From Pararge aegeria (Eukaryota; Arthropoda; Insecta; Lepidoptera; Nymphalidae): a DNA stretch of 64,000 nucleotides. Numbering within the stretch: the stretch's first letter is position 1; each line of letters begins with the position of its first letter. Of this stretch, positions 20,483-31,039 are shown one piece after another. The stretch lies in contig NC_053201.1 of NCBI RefSeq assembly GCF_905163445.1, positions 2,552,001 to 2,616,000 on the forward strand. Reading direction: 5' to 3'. The notes beneath the pieces were generated by a model. That model had not been told where the DNA came from. It did not search any database and saw only the letters and a program-made list of their open reading frames with translations. Made by a program: the position numbers and the translations under genes.

Positions 20483-22819
20483 AGCGACCCAACGCTTGCA
20501 ATATTGCGTCCTTCTTTCGGCCAATCAGAAGATTGTTGGCATCTACGAGATTGGTCGTTAATCTTCAAGCCAATGCGGACGAAGTTTGAACTTCTTGACT
20601 TAGTTTTTTTTGTTTTAGTATCTAAAAAAAGTTTGACAAACGAAACCAACTTTTGTAATAAATATTATATCAACTAAAAAGCAAGAAATATTTTTGTCCG
20701 CAAAATTCATTTGGTGCTAAGTAAAATATAAAAATTACTAAATAACTTCTTTGGTATATTTTGTTATTAACGAATGGTAAAATAACTACATACTTTGTAA
20801 TATTCATTTTATTTTACTTGGCAACGACTTAAAAATGTTTTGGATATTAGTGTTTAACAATTTCCTTTTAATTTTGTGTTATGAAGAAATCGGTTTTTTG
20901 CTTAACAAAAATTCACGCTTTTTAGAGGGCTTGTTTGCAATCCTCTAAGTTAAAAAAGCTAAAAAAAAAATATATGAATAAAGAACCTTATTCCTTTTTT
21001 CAGTTGTTTGAAAGTGACAGTGAAAACATTAATTAAATAAAAGAAGTTAGCTTATATAGAGTAATTATATTATAGACATAGAGCTACCAGTATGAAATAA
21101 AGATAAATTACAATGAACAATAAATATTATCTTTATTTCATACTGGTTTCCGTATGGCTATAACTTCATTCTAAATATTTTTACTTAGTGATGAAACAGG
21201 AAGAAAGAAAAATAGTGGATAATAAAATACTCATAAAACCGAAACAAAATCTTCAAAACAGTTGAAAACCGAAGCTCAAAGCAATTCTATAACCAGTTTC
21301 TCCAACTAACTACTGGCAGTAAATAAAAGCAAAATGTTTAATAGCTATCCGAGAATCGATTATGTTGATTAAAAAATGGTCTACAGTAGCATTTAGCTTC
21401 TGGCGATCGTACGGTTGGCGAAAGGAAAAATATAGTCGGAGCAAATCAGTTTCTAATATTAGGTGCATAGAGTTCCGCATCGGGTAAAAGTAAATGTTAT
21501 TTTTAAAGGAGTTTAAACAGTTTTAAAGGATAATAAGATTGAAGAAAAAATGTTAAATTTATAGATCCATCCATCTTGTATTTTGATTAGCTACCATGTA
21601 AAAGAGGGAGTAAAAAGCTCAATAAAAAAAATGTTGTTTCTCATTTTTAATCTAATTTACGTATCTCAAAAGCCTTTTGAAATAACTAATGGACAATGGA
21701 CAAATTTATAACCATTGGTCAAATAACTACCCCTGTGACCTCAGAGTGGAAAAAAAAGAAGATTTTCAAATAAGCACGCCATAAGTATTACTCGATGATG
21801 CCTAGATTATATGTTCCTATCGGAACAAGCTCACTGCTATTAAACGTTTAAATAATTTGCTTAACACTTCAGTATCTACCAGGCTCTCAGAAAAAGAAAG
21901 GACATTATGACAAATGCATAAAATAAAAAAAAACATCGACAGAACAAAGGGAAGCAATTTGTTATCAGTGAGATCGATGATACCACTACCAGGGTACCAG
22001 GAAACTTGTGAAGGTTGAAATTTATATTACAATAAATTTGTACAGTAGGTGTGTCTGTAAATCTATAAGTAGGTACATTATATTTTTACCATAGCAAATG
22101 TCCGAGCAAAACATAAAATGATGACGAAGTCGGATGTGAAGAAACCGATACGTAGAAATATTATCTATCTATTATTCATTCTACGTCATATTTTGGCATT
22201 TTGGTCTAAAAACTCGTTTAAACTTTTATCTGTTTGAACGATTTTGTGGCATAGATACACAAAGACAAAAATCGTCAAAAATATATTGTTAAAACCACAC
22301 TTACAAGTTTGATAATCAGTAACGGTACTAGTTAAATCGATTGTCACTTTTCAATATTATAGTTATCTTATTATCTATTATAGTTATATTATTTTGTCTG
22401 TGTTATAAATACAATTTAGTGTTGAAAAAAAACAAGGCACTCTCCTCCAAAAGTTAAGAAGAACTTTAGAAATTTATTTTAGGAATAGAAAGTAGTAAAT
22501 CACACTGTGTAATTGTAAATTGGCTGTACAACTTCTGTGAAAATTAGTTCGACCATTTTCAAAGATTAGCTCTCAAAGTCTTAGATTCAGAACAAACTGA
22601 CAGACGGTATTATTTTCTAAAACCAAAGTATGCCATGTAATGTAATGCTAAGCAATCGTAAACATAATCAAGTGGCAGTTATTTCGAAATTAAATCAGAT
22701 ACATATATTTCAAGTTATATTCAGTTCGTGCGAATGAAGCCTCAGTAAAAAGCTAGTAGTAGAGAAATACAAATTAATAAAATCTTGTGCCGTCCAAAGG
22801 CGAAACCCGTTTTGTCATG
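20483..22819. other. Long AT-rich spacer, probable intron
   Basis: No repeat of this window's families except one stem-loop (21086-21147). It lies upstream of the exon on the minus strand. I saw no second exon in it. Confidence 0.4.
21086..21147. repeat. Stem-loop, 21-bp perfect arms
   Basis: ACCAGTATGAAATAAAGATA(A) at 21086-21106 pairs perfectly with 21127-21147 across a 20-nt loop. Foldback element remnant or hairpin transcript. Confidence 0.85.
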
Positions 22820-22945
22820 AGTCTTGACACACGTGCAGGGACCGGCCGCCGTGGGAGGGAGACAGGAGATCAGTTGTCCCGCTCTCAAGTGCAATGACTA
22901 TCCTATAGTGGATGAGGTACTATGTGTAACCGCACCCATAAGCAA
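22820..22945 (+). repeat. Rep-Q copy 1
   Basis: GTCTTGACACACGTGCAGGG, GGCCGCCGTGGGAGGGAGAC, CTATCCTATAGTGGATGAGG and GTAACCGCA occur in the same order at 23824-23936. Probably part of a LINE 3' region; class not assigned. Confidence 0.7.
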
Positions 22946-22960
22946 TCATATTTTATATCC

Positions 22961-23155
22961 ATTTTTTTTATTACTCTACAAGTTAGACTTCCTTGACTGC
23001 AATCTCCCCTGGTGGTAAGTGCATGAGTTATATTAAACCCATGCCCCTAATAAGGTCCTCCACAACGTTCCGGAACGCTAAATCGCTTTGCCACATCTTT
23101 GTCGGGAGGGTGGTGACTAGCCCAGACCAAAGCCTGAGCAGACCAGAGCATCTTC
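22961..23155 (-). mobile_element. SINE-F, head missing
   Basis: The T-rich end, then CCTTGACTGCAATCTCCCCT, GGTGGTAAGTG, CCATGCCCCTAATAAGG and GGGTGGTGACTAGCCCAGAC follow the SINE-F order with the tail on the left. An internal part is deleted. Confidence 0.7.
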
Positions 23156-23588
23156 TAAGAAGACTTAATAATAAGTATGTGGCGATTCGCCTTTGTATTT
23201 TATGATAGTAGCAACATTATTGTCTATGGTTAGAAACTGTTAACGGTTGATGAGAATAAAAGGTTGAAAACTTAGCTGCTAACGAAAGATGTAAAACTTA
23301 TAAAGTAAATGTGTTTTGTATTTACAATAAACAGTTATTACTTAATATATATATTAAATAGGATTGTTATTTTGTGTTCCCCAATCCTATAAGTAGTATA
23401 ATTTTGCTATTTAAACAAAAAATATAAGTAATCGGAGCTCTCTCTTAGAATTAGATATTAATGAACGCATAGCTGTAGGTTCAAATAATGTTACATACAC
23501 GAAATTTTTGTGTGTAAATTATTGCTCTAACCATTTTGCTCTTCTAATAATTTTAAATGACATTGTGAGATGGTGATAACAAAAAAAA

Positions 23589-23742
23589 ACACCCGGCTAA
23601 GTTTTTTGTGGGCTTCTCCTTAGACCAGGACGCGTTTGGAACCCTCGTAGCTTGAGTTTTAAGTTTACGAATGTGGTTATCGCCGTTATCTCACTACCGT
23701 GTAATTCTTATGTACGCATCAAAAGTGCCACCTATGGGCCTA
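23589..23742 (+). mobile_element. LINE-G 3' end, tail lost
   Basis: ACCCGGCTAAGTTTTTTGTG, GACCAGGACGCGTTTGGAAC, CGTAGCTTGAG and TGTACGCATCAAAAGTGCCA. It stops before the (TTTGAC)n tail. Confidence 0.8.
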
Positions 23743-23823
23743 GTAATAAGTAAAAAGTTATTATAATTAATATTGTTATTAATAGTTTTACTGGATTAAC
23801 GGAAAAAAACAATCCCTATTTTC

Positions 23824-23936
23824 GAGTCCTTAACACACGTGCAGGTTGGTCGCCGTTAGAAAGAGACAGATGACCCTCTGTTCTGTTTTCAAGTGATTAT
23901 TCTATAGTGGACACGGTTCGCTGAGTAACCGCACAC
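23824..23936 (+). repeat. Rep-Q copy 2
   Basis: Partner of 22820-22945: GTCCTTAACACACGTGCAGG, GAAAGAGACAGA, CTATAGTGGACACGG and GAGTAACCGCAC. Confidence 0.7.
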
Positions 23937-24365
23937 GAGTGTATTATATTACATAAGTATTGTGGTTATTATTGTTTTGCAGCACGAGTGATACAATATG
24001 TATTGCTATAATTGGAAAAACTCGTAATTGTTATAGCTTTTTTTAATTCATCGAATAACAATTATATTGCCGTATTCCTTGTTCCAAATCTTTTCAGCAC
24101 AGGTAATGTAATTGATTGGTATGCAACACCTGTATACTTGTTTTTCTTTTTATGTATCCATGTATCTGTACTGTATGTGCAAAATAAGTATGTAATTCTT
24201 ATAAATAAAAAACACTTGTGTGTAATCTTCCACATCTAACAAATAACTACTAACAAATACTATCGCCAAGATAGTCACAAAAATTAGTTTACGACGCGTT
24301 CAAAAAATTTGAACTGAGTTAAACAGTATACGATGTCTAAAATAACAATGGATATGTACTAATGT

Positions 24366-24590
24366 ACTCATCATTATTATCAACTCATTACGAGCCCACT
24401 ACAGGGCGTGGGTCTCCTCTCAGAAACGGAAGGGCTTGGTGGTGGGTAGACACCACGCTGGCCAAGTGCAAATTGGTGGACTTCACAGACTTTTAGAAAC
24501 TTAACTCCGAACTTAGAGGTTCTCGCCGGAGATCAAACTCGGCCCCCTTGAGAGGAAAGTCGAATCTTTATCCATGGGCTATCACCGCTT
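24366..24590 (-). mobile_element. SINE-H, diverged full-length copy
   Basis: The minus strand shows the head AAGCGGTGATAGCCCATGGA with GAGTTTGATCTCCGGCGAG, then the body and a GATGATG-type end. The region between head and body is shortened. Confidence 0.75.
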
Positions 24591-24789
24591 AAAAGAATAA
24601 ATAAATTAAATAAACCATTGATTACAACCTATGAATTAATAAGTGAAAGAATGAATACACTTTTATTGTACACCAAAGAAAAAAGTAATACCTACCTTAA
24701 CTATTTAATTGCAACTAATATATTTAATTATTTTATAGGTATTTCATAAATAATGCCTATTTTTTTGAAGAATTTAATCTTAATATATA

Positions 24790-25070
24790 TAAATCTCCTG
24801 TCACGATGTTTGTCCGCGATGGACTCCTAAACTACTTAACCGATTTAAAATTAAATTGGCTCACCGTGAGCGGTCTGGTCCAACTTAAGAGATAGGATAG
24901 CTTAGATCTTTAATTATAGTCACAATTTTATTTTATTGCAAATTATTTGTCTATAATTAATTGGCAGTCACATGTTATAAATATATACTACTACACTCAT
25001 TTAAAGCTTAGCGATACTGAATACTTTAAAAACAAAATCAAACGCAGACGAAGTCGCGGGCAACAGCTAG
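24790..25070 (+). mobile_element. Helitron, 3' end intact
   Basis: Begins near TCTCCTGTCACGATGTTTGT, includes CTAAACTACTTAACCGATTT and ends AAATCAAACGCAGACGAAGT, then CGCGGGCAACAGCTAG with a T following. This is the usual lepidopteran non-autonomous Helitron 3' end. The 5' terminus is uncertain. Confidence 0.8.
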
Positions 25071-25631
25071 TTGTTTATATGTATTAATTTAAAGTTTTAG
25101 CAACAAAGTAGGTCCACACAACTCTGTCGCCTTGCGAGTTTTTATCCGATGCGTAACACAGGTGTTTCTACAACCTACAGCCTACGTTATGCCAGTAGGT
25201 ACTATATATTATTTATACTGTGGCTATACTACGTTATTATTTTATACTAGTCGTTGCCAGCAATTACGTCCGCGTACAGTTTCTGATAAGTAAAACTGTG
25301 ATGTTTATACTTGATTCCCGTTGCTATTCAAATAAACGATTTCAGACGGTTATATAGAAACTATCATACTCAAAGTTTTTGAATATCTATAATTTCAGAA
25401 CTTCGCATCAACGTCTTAACATGCTTAATCGAGCTTAATCGCGGGATCTGAGAATTATATGGCGGAACCAAATGCCTAACGAATTTTGGTCCGGCCCGGA
25501 AATCGATATATTTTATTGTAAGTTTGTTATATGTACATATTATATTTGTATATATAGGTTTATGCATGTTTATTTGCAACACAGTACAGTTAAATGCACC
25601 ACCTGCCTCTCTTCTTGAGCTGTTTTTAACG
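25071..25631. other. Spacer
   Basis: No gene or recognised repeat. Confidence 0.35.
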
Positions 25632-25777
25632 CCTTTGGTTGCCTGGAAGAGATCGCTATGTAGCGATAAGGCCGCCAAATTGTATACCTTTTGTTAAATT
25701 TCTACTTTTAATTTTTTATGTTTATGTGGTGTACAATAAAAGTGTATTCATTCATTCATTCATTCATTCATTCATTC
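25632..25777 (+). mobile_element. LINE-D 3' end with (ATTC)n tail
   Basis: TTGGTTGCCTGGAAGAGATC, GCTATGTAGCGATAAGGCCG and GTGGTGTACAATAAAAGTGT, then seven ATTC repeats. The tail length suggests a fairly recent insertion. Confidence 0.85.
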
Positions 25778-25839
25778 GATTCCAGGAGCTCCGATCATTG
25801 AACATGCTAATTTAAACTTTATTATTACAGGAATAGTAG

Positions 25840-26640
25840 ATGGACCTAACAGACCCACCCGATGACAAGTGGAAACTACTACTACTACTACGCCTATAAA
25901 CAGAGTAACACATCGCAGAGCATGCAAAACGTTTATAAAACTTTATTAACCTGAGGCTTAGGTGTTAAGCATTGCCCTTTAGACAGGAAAACAGCATTGC
26001 TGCTTGGCGGCAGAAATAAGCATGTAGTAGTACTTCCCCAAGCATGTAGAAGAAGGCTTAGAGTCACTCAGCGGGCGATGGAGAGAGCTATGCTCGGAGT
26101 ATCTCTACGCGATCGAATCAGAAATGTGGAGATTCGTAGAAGAACCAAAGTTACCGACATAGCTCAACGAGTCGCGAAGCTTAAGTGGCAATGGGCCGGG
26201 CACATAGTTCGGAGAAAGGATGGACGTTGGGGTCCCAAGGTGCTGGAATGGCAGCCCCGTACTGGTAAGCGCAGCGTTGGTCGACCCCTAACGAGGTGGA
26301 CAGACGACATTAAGCGCGTCGCAGGTAGCCGTTGGATCCAAGCGGCTCAAAATCGTGGAACTTGGAACTCCCTACAAAAGACCTATGTCCAGCAGTGGAC
26401 GTCTATCGGTTGATGTGATGATGATGATGATGATGAGTACTTCCCCGGACGAGCTCTATCACACAGCTCTACTACTTAAAAAGTATCGTGAGTGAGTTCT
26501 TAAATTTTTTTCATTCCAACACGAGCGATGATTTGCATCGCTCATCTTGTCCTAATCCTAAGGTTGCCGGGCAGAGATCGCTACTAAGCGATAAGGCTGC
26601 CTTTTACACTCTACTTCTGTCTTTGTATTACTATTTTTCT
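25840..26640 (+). mobile_element. LINE-D, longer 3' region split by RTE
   Basis: The first part (25840-26039: CCACCCGATGACAAGTGG, AACATCGCAGAGCATGC-like, TGCTTGGCGGCAGAAATAAG) resumes at 26436 (GACGAGCTCTATCACACAGC, CATCGCTCATCTTGTCCTAA, GGTTGCCGGGCAGAGATCGC). The minus-strand copy at 61012-61345 shows much of the same order uninterrupted. An RTE copy lies between. Confidence 0.75.
26040..26435 (+). pseudogene. RTE-type LINE, 5'-truncated, ORF2 C-terminus open, 11-bp target duplication
   Basis: An open frame of about 124 codons ends at TGA 26411-26413. It reads RLRVTQRAMERAMLGVSLRD, KLKWQWAGHIVRRKDGRWG, SVGRPLTRWTDDIKRVAGS and ends YVQQWTSIG. This is the region after the reverse transcriptase domain in RTE-like LINEs of moths. 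A GATGATGATG tail follows. AGTACTTCCCC flanks the copy (26029-26039 and 26436-26446). The catalytic domains are absent, so it is inert. Confidence 0.88.
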
Positions 26641-26778
26641 TTTATTTCCCTAACTTCAAAGTGGTGGTTTTTGAAGTAAAACTTCTTTAGGCGCGACTAG
26701 GGAGTAACTCAGTTTTTTTTCTAACGGAAGTAACGCTTACGTCAGACGTCTGTGCAGTGTCCGCTATCCCTATCCGTA

Positions 26779-27237
26779 TCCCTACCCTACTAATATTATA
26801 AATGTCAATGTTAGTTTGTTTGTTACGCTTTCACGCAAAAACTACTTTACCGATCCTCATAAAACTTTGTACACATATTTTTGGAAGTGTTAGAAGTAAT
26901 AAAGGATACTTTTTATCCCGACATTAAGCTCGGTTCCTTTGGGAGAGGGGATGAAAGTGTTTGACGATTTTACACCATAACTCCGACAAATTATAACCGA
27001 TTTAAATAATTATTTTTGTACTATAGAGGTATATGTGTTTAATTTTGCCCAAACTTTGTGTAGATCTGAATGTGGTTGGAGATAGAGGACAGAACTCCTC
27101 AGTGTATGGCAGCAAACCCGTCATTTAAGGCTTAGCGATACTGAATACATTAAATGTTTTTAGAACTGCTACAACTAAATTGAACGCGACATCAAAAAAC
27201 AAAATCAAACGCAGACGAAGAAGCGGGTATAAGCTAG
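26779..27237 (+). mobile_element. Helitron, non-autonomous, full length
   Basis: The 5' end TCCCTACCCTACTAATATTA lies next to an A. The interior has TTTGTTTGTTACGCTTTCAC and GGAAGTGTTAGAAGTAAT. The 3' end is GCAGACGAAGAAGCGGGTAT, then AAGCTAG next to a T. Close relative of 50286-50691. No coding capacity. Confidence 0.85.
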
Positions 27238-27287
27238 TTTAAAAAAAAATATTTGGATTTGTCATTTACTCTTTCATCAATAAATAA

Positions 27288-27340
27288 TTAAAGTGCGATT
27301 GAAGTAAAACTTTTATAGTTTTACTTCAAACGCACTTTAA
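27288..27340. repeat. Stem-loop, 23-bp arms
   Basis: TTAAAGTGCGATTGAAGTAA(AAC) at 27288-27310 pairs with 27318-27340, with one mismatch and a 7-nt loop. It lies 50 bp after the Helitron end. Confidence 0.85.
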
Positions 27341-27818
27341 GGTTTCACGCACACACTTTTTTCTTGTTGAAAATTTCAAAAGAAAATGATAGAAAAATAT
27401 ATAAGACTCTTATCTGTAACTCTAATAACAAACCTCGGATAAATAATGTCGCCCATACATTATTGACTTCACGATGATAACAAATTACACACCTAGGTCT
27501 TTTAAAACCCTTATTATCTTCTCCTAAGGAAGGCTTAAAACCGTTCATTATTGGAATTACTCGTATTAGCAAATGAAAGTACCGCAAGCTGTGTTGGGTG
27601 ATGAAAAGGGTTTGTTTTTGCTATATATCTAGTCTAGTATAATAAGGTATAAAATCTTAATTGATCAAATAAATACGATTAATTCATTTAAATGTTTACA
27701 AGTTATGGCCTAAAATGTAGAGACGGACTATTTATAACTTTTATAAGTGTTTTTACCTACACTTGGAGGATATATCAATTTTATAAATTTAAAATGCAAA
27801 ATGTTCGCAACCGACAAA

Positions 27819-28043
27819 AATTATTCATTATAAAATCAACATCTCCTGAGGATGCTCCGGTTTCGGAGCGAAACGTGCGTAGAGGGTACATTGCCGAAGA
27901 TCTGTGTTGTGGAGTATAAGGATTGAAGAAATTATAAATTAAACCATACAGATTCTCCTGCTTTTCGCGGACTATAGCAGATGAAGCCTAATTTTCATAA
28001 TTGATCATGGATTTCCGCAAAGTAACGCCTGCTTCTATCCAAT
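27819..28043 (+). mobile_element. PLE-B, single arm, near complete
   Basis: From AATTATTCATTATAAAATCA through the hammerhead-like core, GAAGATCTGTGTTGTGGAGT, GGATTGAAGAAATTATAAAT, CAGATTCTCCTGCTTTTCGC and ATCATGGATTTCCGCAAAGT to GCCTGCTTCTATCCAAT. No open frame. Best template for the family in this window. Confidence 0.85.
27841..27885 (+). ncRNA. Hammerhead-ribozyme-like motif (PLE-B copy 2)
   Basis: ATCTC 27841-27845; CTGAGGA 27846-27852; extra T 27853; GCTCCG 27854-27859; loop GTTT; CGGAGC 27864-27869; GAAA 27870-27873; CG/TG/CGT helix III to 27880; A 27881, after which cleavage would fall; GAGG 27882-27885 pairs with CTC plus a wobble. Confidence 0.5.
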
Positions 28044-28079
28044 CTTTATGGCTATCTCTGTCCTTTTGGGCAGGACAGG

Positions 28080-28510
28080 TAAGGGTTAAGTGGGACTCGT
28101 TTTCCCAAACTACAAACCACCACGGCAGTAGACGTCCGGGGAACCCGTTGTATACTTATCAGACGTCTGCCAACCGATTGCCAGGGCTACTACGCTAAAG
28201 AGGAGGAGATCAGGACAGTGGAACCCCCCTCCCCCGCAGACAGTAAGGATACAGGTAGCCCAATAACTACCCGCCGCTACCCCGTCTACGCCGGAGCGGA
28301 TTTGCGTCTACAACTTCATCACGCATTCGCTCCGCGGCCACCTTCTGCGAGATAACTTCTTCGCAGAAGTCAACAACGGCTTCCCAAAACCTCTCGTTGC
28401 TCACCATGGCAAATACAACGCTGGGCAGCGAGAGGTCCCCGCCGATTTCCGCTACCAGAGTGCGGCGCTGAGGATACCACCTGACACTCCTCGTGGATGT
28501 GCACCGCACT
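28080..28510 (-). pseudogene. R1-clade LINE ORF2 C-terminal remnant
   Basis: A minus-strand frame (28509-28267) reads RWYPQRRTLVAEIGGDLSLP, SVVFAMVSNERFWEAVVDFC, EEVISQKVAAERMRDE. This matches the pattern at the end of R1-clade ORF2 proteins (...DLSLPSVV, FCE.V...KEAAER.RE). The probable 3' region continues to about 28080. Upstream reverse transcriptase is missing. Confidence 0.75.
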
Positions 28511-29223
28511 CATGACACGACAGAGTCGGTTCCCTTCACGCGACACGGTTCAGGTAATGACCGAATCAGCCTAAATTAGTATATTTATATCAGAGAGGTG
28601 ACCTATGTCCTATAGTGGGCCGTTAAATGATTTATGTCATCATCAACCCATAAAAATATTTTATTACCAAATAGCAATAAAATATATATACGTAACAAAC
28701 ATATAAACAATAAAGAAATCGCAAATCGATGAGATCAATGTGATTTAACATAAACAAACTTACAACATAAAAGCAATTGTAAAAGTATCCACAAAACAAA
28801 ACCAAACGAACTTCAATAGACACTTGGTTTTAATATAAACAAGGCTATGGCATTAAACACTTGGCCTCTATAAAACGGTCAGTTTTATGACCCCCATAAA
28901 TCAAGCATCGATGGGAGATAAGCCACGTCAACTATGGCGTATTCTACCATAGAGCATGTTCAGATTAGACACTTTAAGTTTAATGTGGCAATTAGTGTTG
29001 AGGCAGGTCTTTAATGATTCCATGAATATAAGTGTGCATCGTATTAATGTAAAGATTTGTAATAAGTACCTACATTAAAATCTCCGTAATATCTTCTTTT
29101 CCAGAGTTAATCAAGGACCCGGTTGAGCGCGCCGTGCCGCTGACACTGTCGAACACTTGAGCGTCTGAGCGGAATGGATCTTATTCGCATTGTATTGAAA
29201 GCTCAATTTACATATATTTCAAT
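28511..29223. other. Spacer
   Basis: No gene or recognised repeat. Confidence 0.35.
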
Positions 29224-29490
29224 GGACGGCTGATTGGCGCAGTTTGCAGCGACCCTGCTTTCTGAGTCCAAGGCCGTGTGTTCTATTTCCAAAACTGGAA
29301 AATCATTGTGTTATAAACATGAATGTTTTTCAGTGTCTGGTGGATTTCTGTATATTATAAGTATTTATGTATATTATTCACAAAAATATTCATCAGTCAT
29401 CTCAGTACCCAAGCTACGCTTACTTTAGGGCTAAATGGCGATTTGTGCGTTGTCGTAGTATATAAATTATTTATTTTATTTATTTATTTA
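29224..29490 (+). mobile_element. SINE-A, full length with damaged B box
   Basis: GGACGGCTGATTGGCGCAGT head; the B box reads GTTCTATTTCC, not GTTCGATTCCC. The body is complete to (TTTA)n. Confidence 0.9.
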
Positions 29491-30420
29491 GCTCGGGTTT
29501 AAGACAAAACGTTTGGCTTCGTATAGTTAAATGGATAAATATCTTATATGACAACTGACATTAATAGACATTTAACAAAAGTGCATCGTAAAACGTCTAT
29601 TTAAACCACAGAATTTATTCCATTATTGCATGCAGTGCATTGTATTCAAAAACAGTGAACGCGCTTCACACTCGCAAAATGTTGCTAGCTCACAAATTTT
29701 TCATTTTCCCCATTTTGTAGTAAAGTTTAGGACATTAAAGGTAAAATAATATCAGTAAAATGCTAAATGGAGTGGAGTAACTAACCGCCTGTTCGAGAAA
29801 CACTACTAAAGCGGAGTGGTTTTTGATGCTTCAATATTAGTCTTGTACACGGTTTCTGTATGTTCTTAATTCTGTGATTTAGACATTTCATTTTATTTTA
29901 GAAATGTAGTTATAGCCAAATTAATACTTGTGGTTAGCAAGTTACGGACTTTGGCAACTCATGACTGAAAAGAATAAGTATCTCATGCCAACTCAGATGA
30001 AATAAATTTAAGACTCTTAGAATAATAGAAAAAAGGATATAGAATTATGTCAATAAATTACTAATATAATCCTACAATAAAATATTAACTAAAACCACTG
30101 TTGCAATGAAAGCAGTAAGAATAAAACTAAAAGGGAATCAAAACTGGACAATCCAGAACATTTAACAGAAATTCCCACAGATTCATTAACTTGAATGGCT
30201 CCGAATAGAATTAATCACGGAATGATTTCTCAATTCAATCATTTTGTCATCCCCTGTACTGGACAAGGGATTGACAAAGTTATTGAATTCCGAGAGAGCA
30301 GTTCGAGCAGTCTTCAAAAAAATACCTGAAGTGGATAATTGAATGTGCATATTAACCAGTTTCTAAATAATTGTTAACTGAAATGATGATTCTCATATTT
30401 TGTTTCCATCAAAGAAGCGT
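29491..30420. other. Spacer
   Basis: No gene or recognised repeat. Confidence 0.35.
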
Positions 30421-30423
30421 GTT

Positions 30424-30998
30424 GATGGTAGCGGTGATAGCGCATTGGATAGAAGCTCGACTTCACATTCGGAGGGCCGAGTTCGAATCCCAGCACGCCT
30501 CTAACCTTTTCAACGTTATGTGCGTTTTTAAGTAATTAAAATATCACTTGCTTCAACGGTGAAGGTTTTTTAATGACAAGGTTGCTTGGAAGCATCCGGC
30601 TCCGCTTTCAGCTCTCACAAGATAGAAAAATGAATGTTAAAATGCAAAATGTAAATTGTTGATGTTGGAAAAGAGCAACTGCTGAGTTTCTTGCCGGCTT
30701 CTTCTCGGTAGAATCTGCCTTCCGAACCGGGGGTAGAATCACTACAAACAGACAGACTTGACGTTTCAAAAGTGCTTATATTAGGCCTATTTGAAATAAA
30801 TTAATTTTGAATTTTGAATTTTGAAGGATCGGGGGGAAACATGCCTGAGAGTTCTAAATAATGTTCTCAAAGGTGTGTGGAGTCCACCAGTTCGCACTGG
30901 GCCAGCGTGATGGACTACGGCCTTAACGCATTTTCATTGTGGGAGGAGACTCGTGTTCTGTAGTGGGTGGGATGGATGATGACTATGAATGGATAAAT
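30424..30998 (+). mobile_element. SINE-H, full length, split by LINE-I
   Basis: The head has AGCGGTGATAGCGCATTGGA and the B box GAGTTCGAATCCC, then TATGTGCGTTTTTAAGTAAT and TTGCTTCAACGGTGAAGG. After the LINE-I insert: GGAAACATGCCTGAGAGTTC, GTGTGGAGTCCACCAG, GGGCCAGCGTGATGG and GTAGTGGG, with a GATGATG-like end. Confidence 0.88.
30566..30825 (+). mobile_element. LINE-I 3' end nested in SINE-H
   Basis: ACAAGGTTGCTTGGAAGCAT, CAACTGCTGAGTTTCTTGCC, GGTAGAATCTGCCTTCCGAA and ATTAGGCCTATTTGAAATAA, then a (TTTTGAA)n tail. GAAGG at both junctions may be a short target duplication. Probable CR1-like LINE tail (inference). Confidence 0.8.
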
Positions 30999-31039
30999 TC
31001 AGTTGGTACTTCATAAATCATCACGTATAAAGATGTTTT

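Noticed and set aside
25370..25678. 102-codon minus-strand frame
   Set aside because: Crosses a LINE-D 3' end; no domain.
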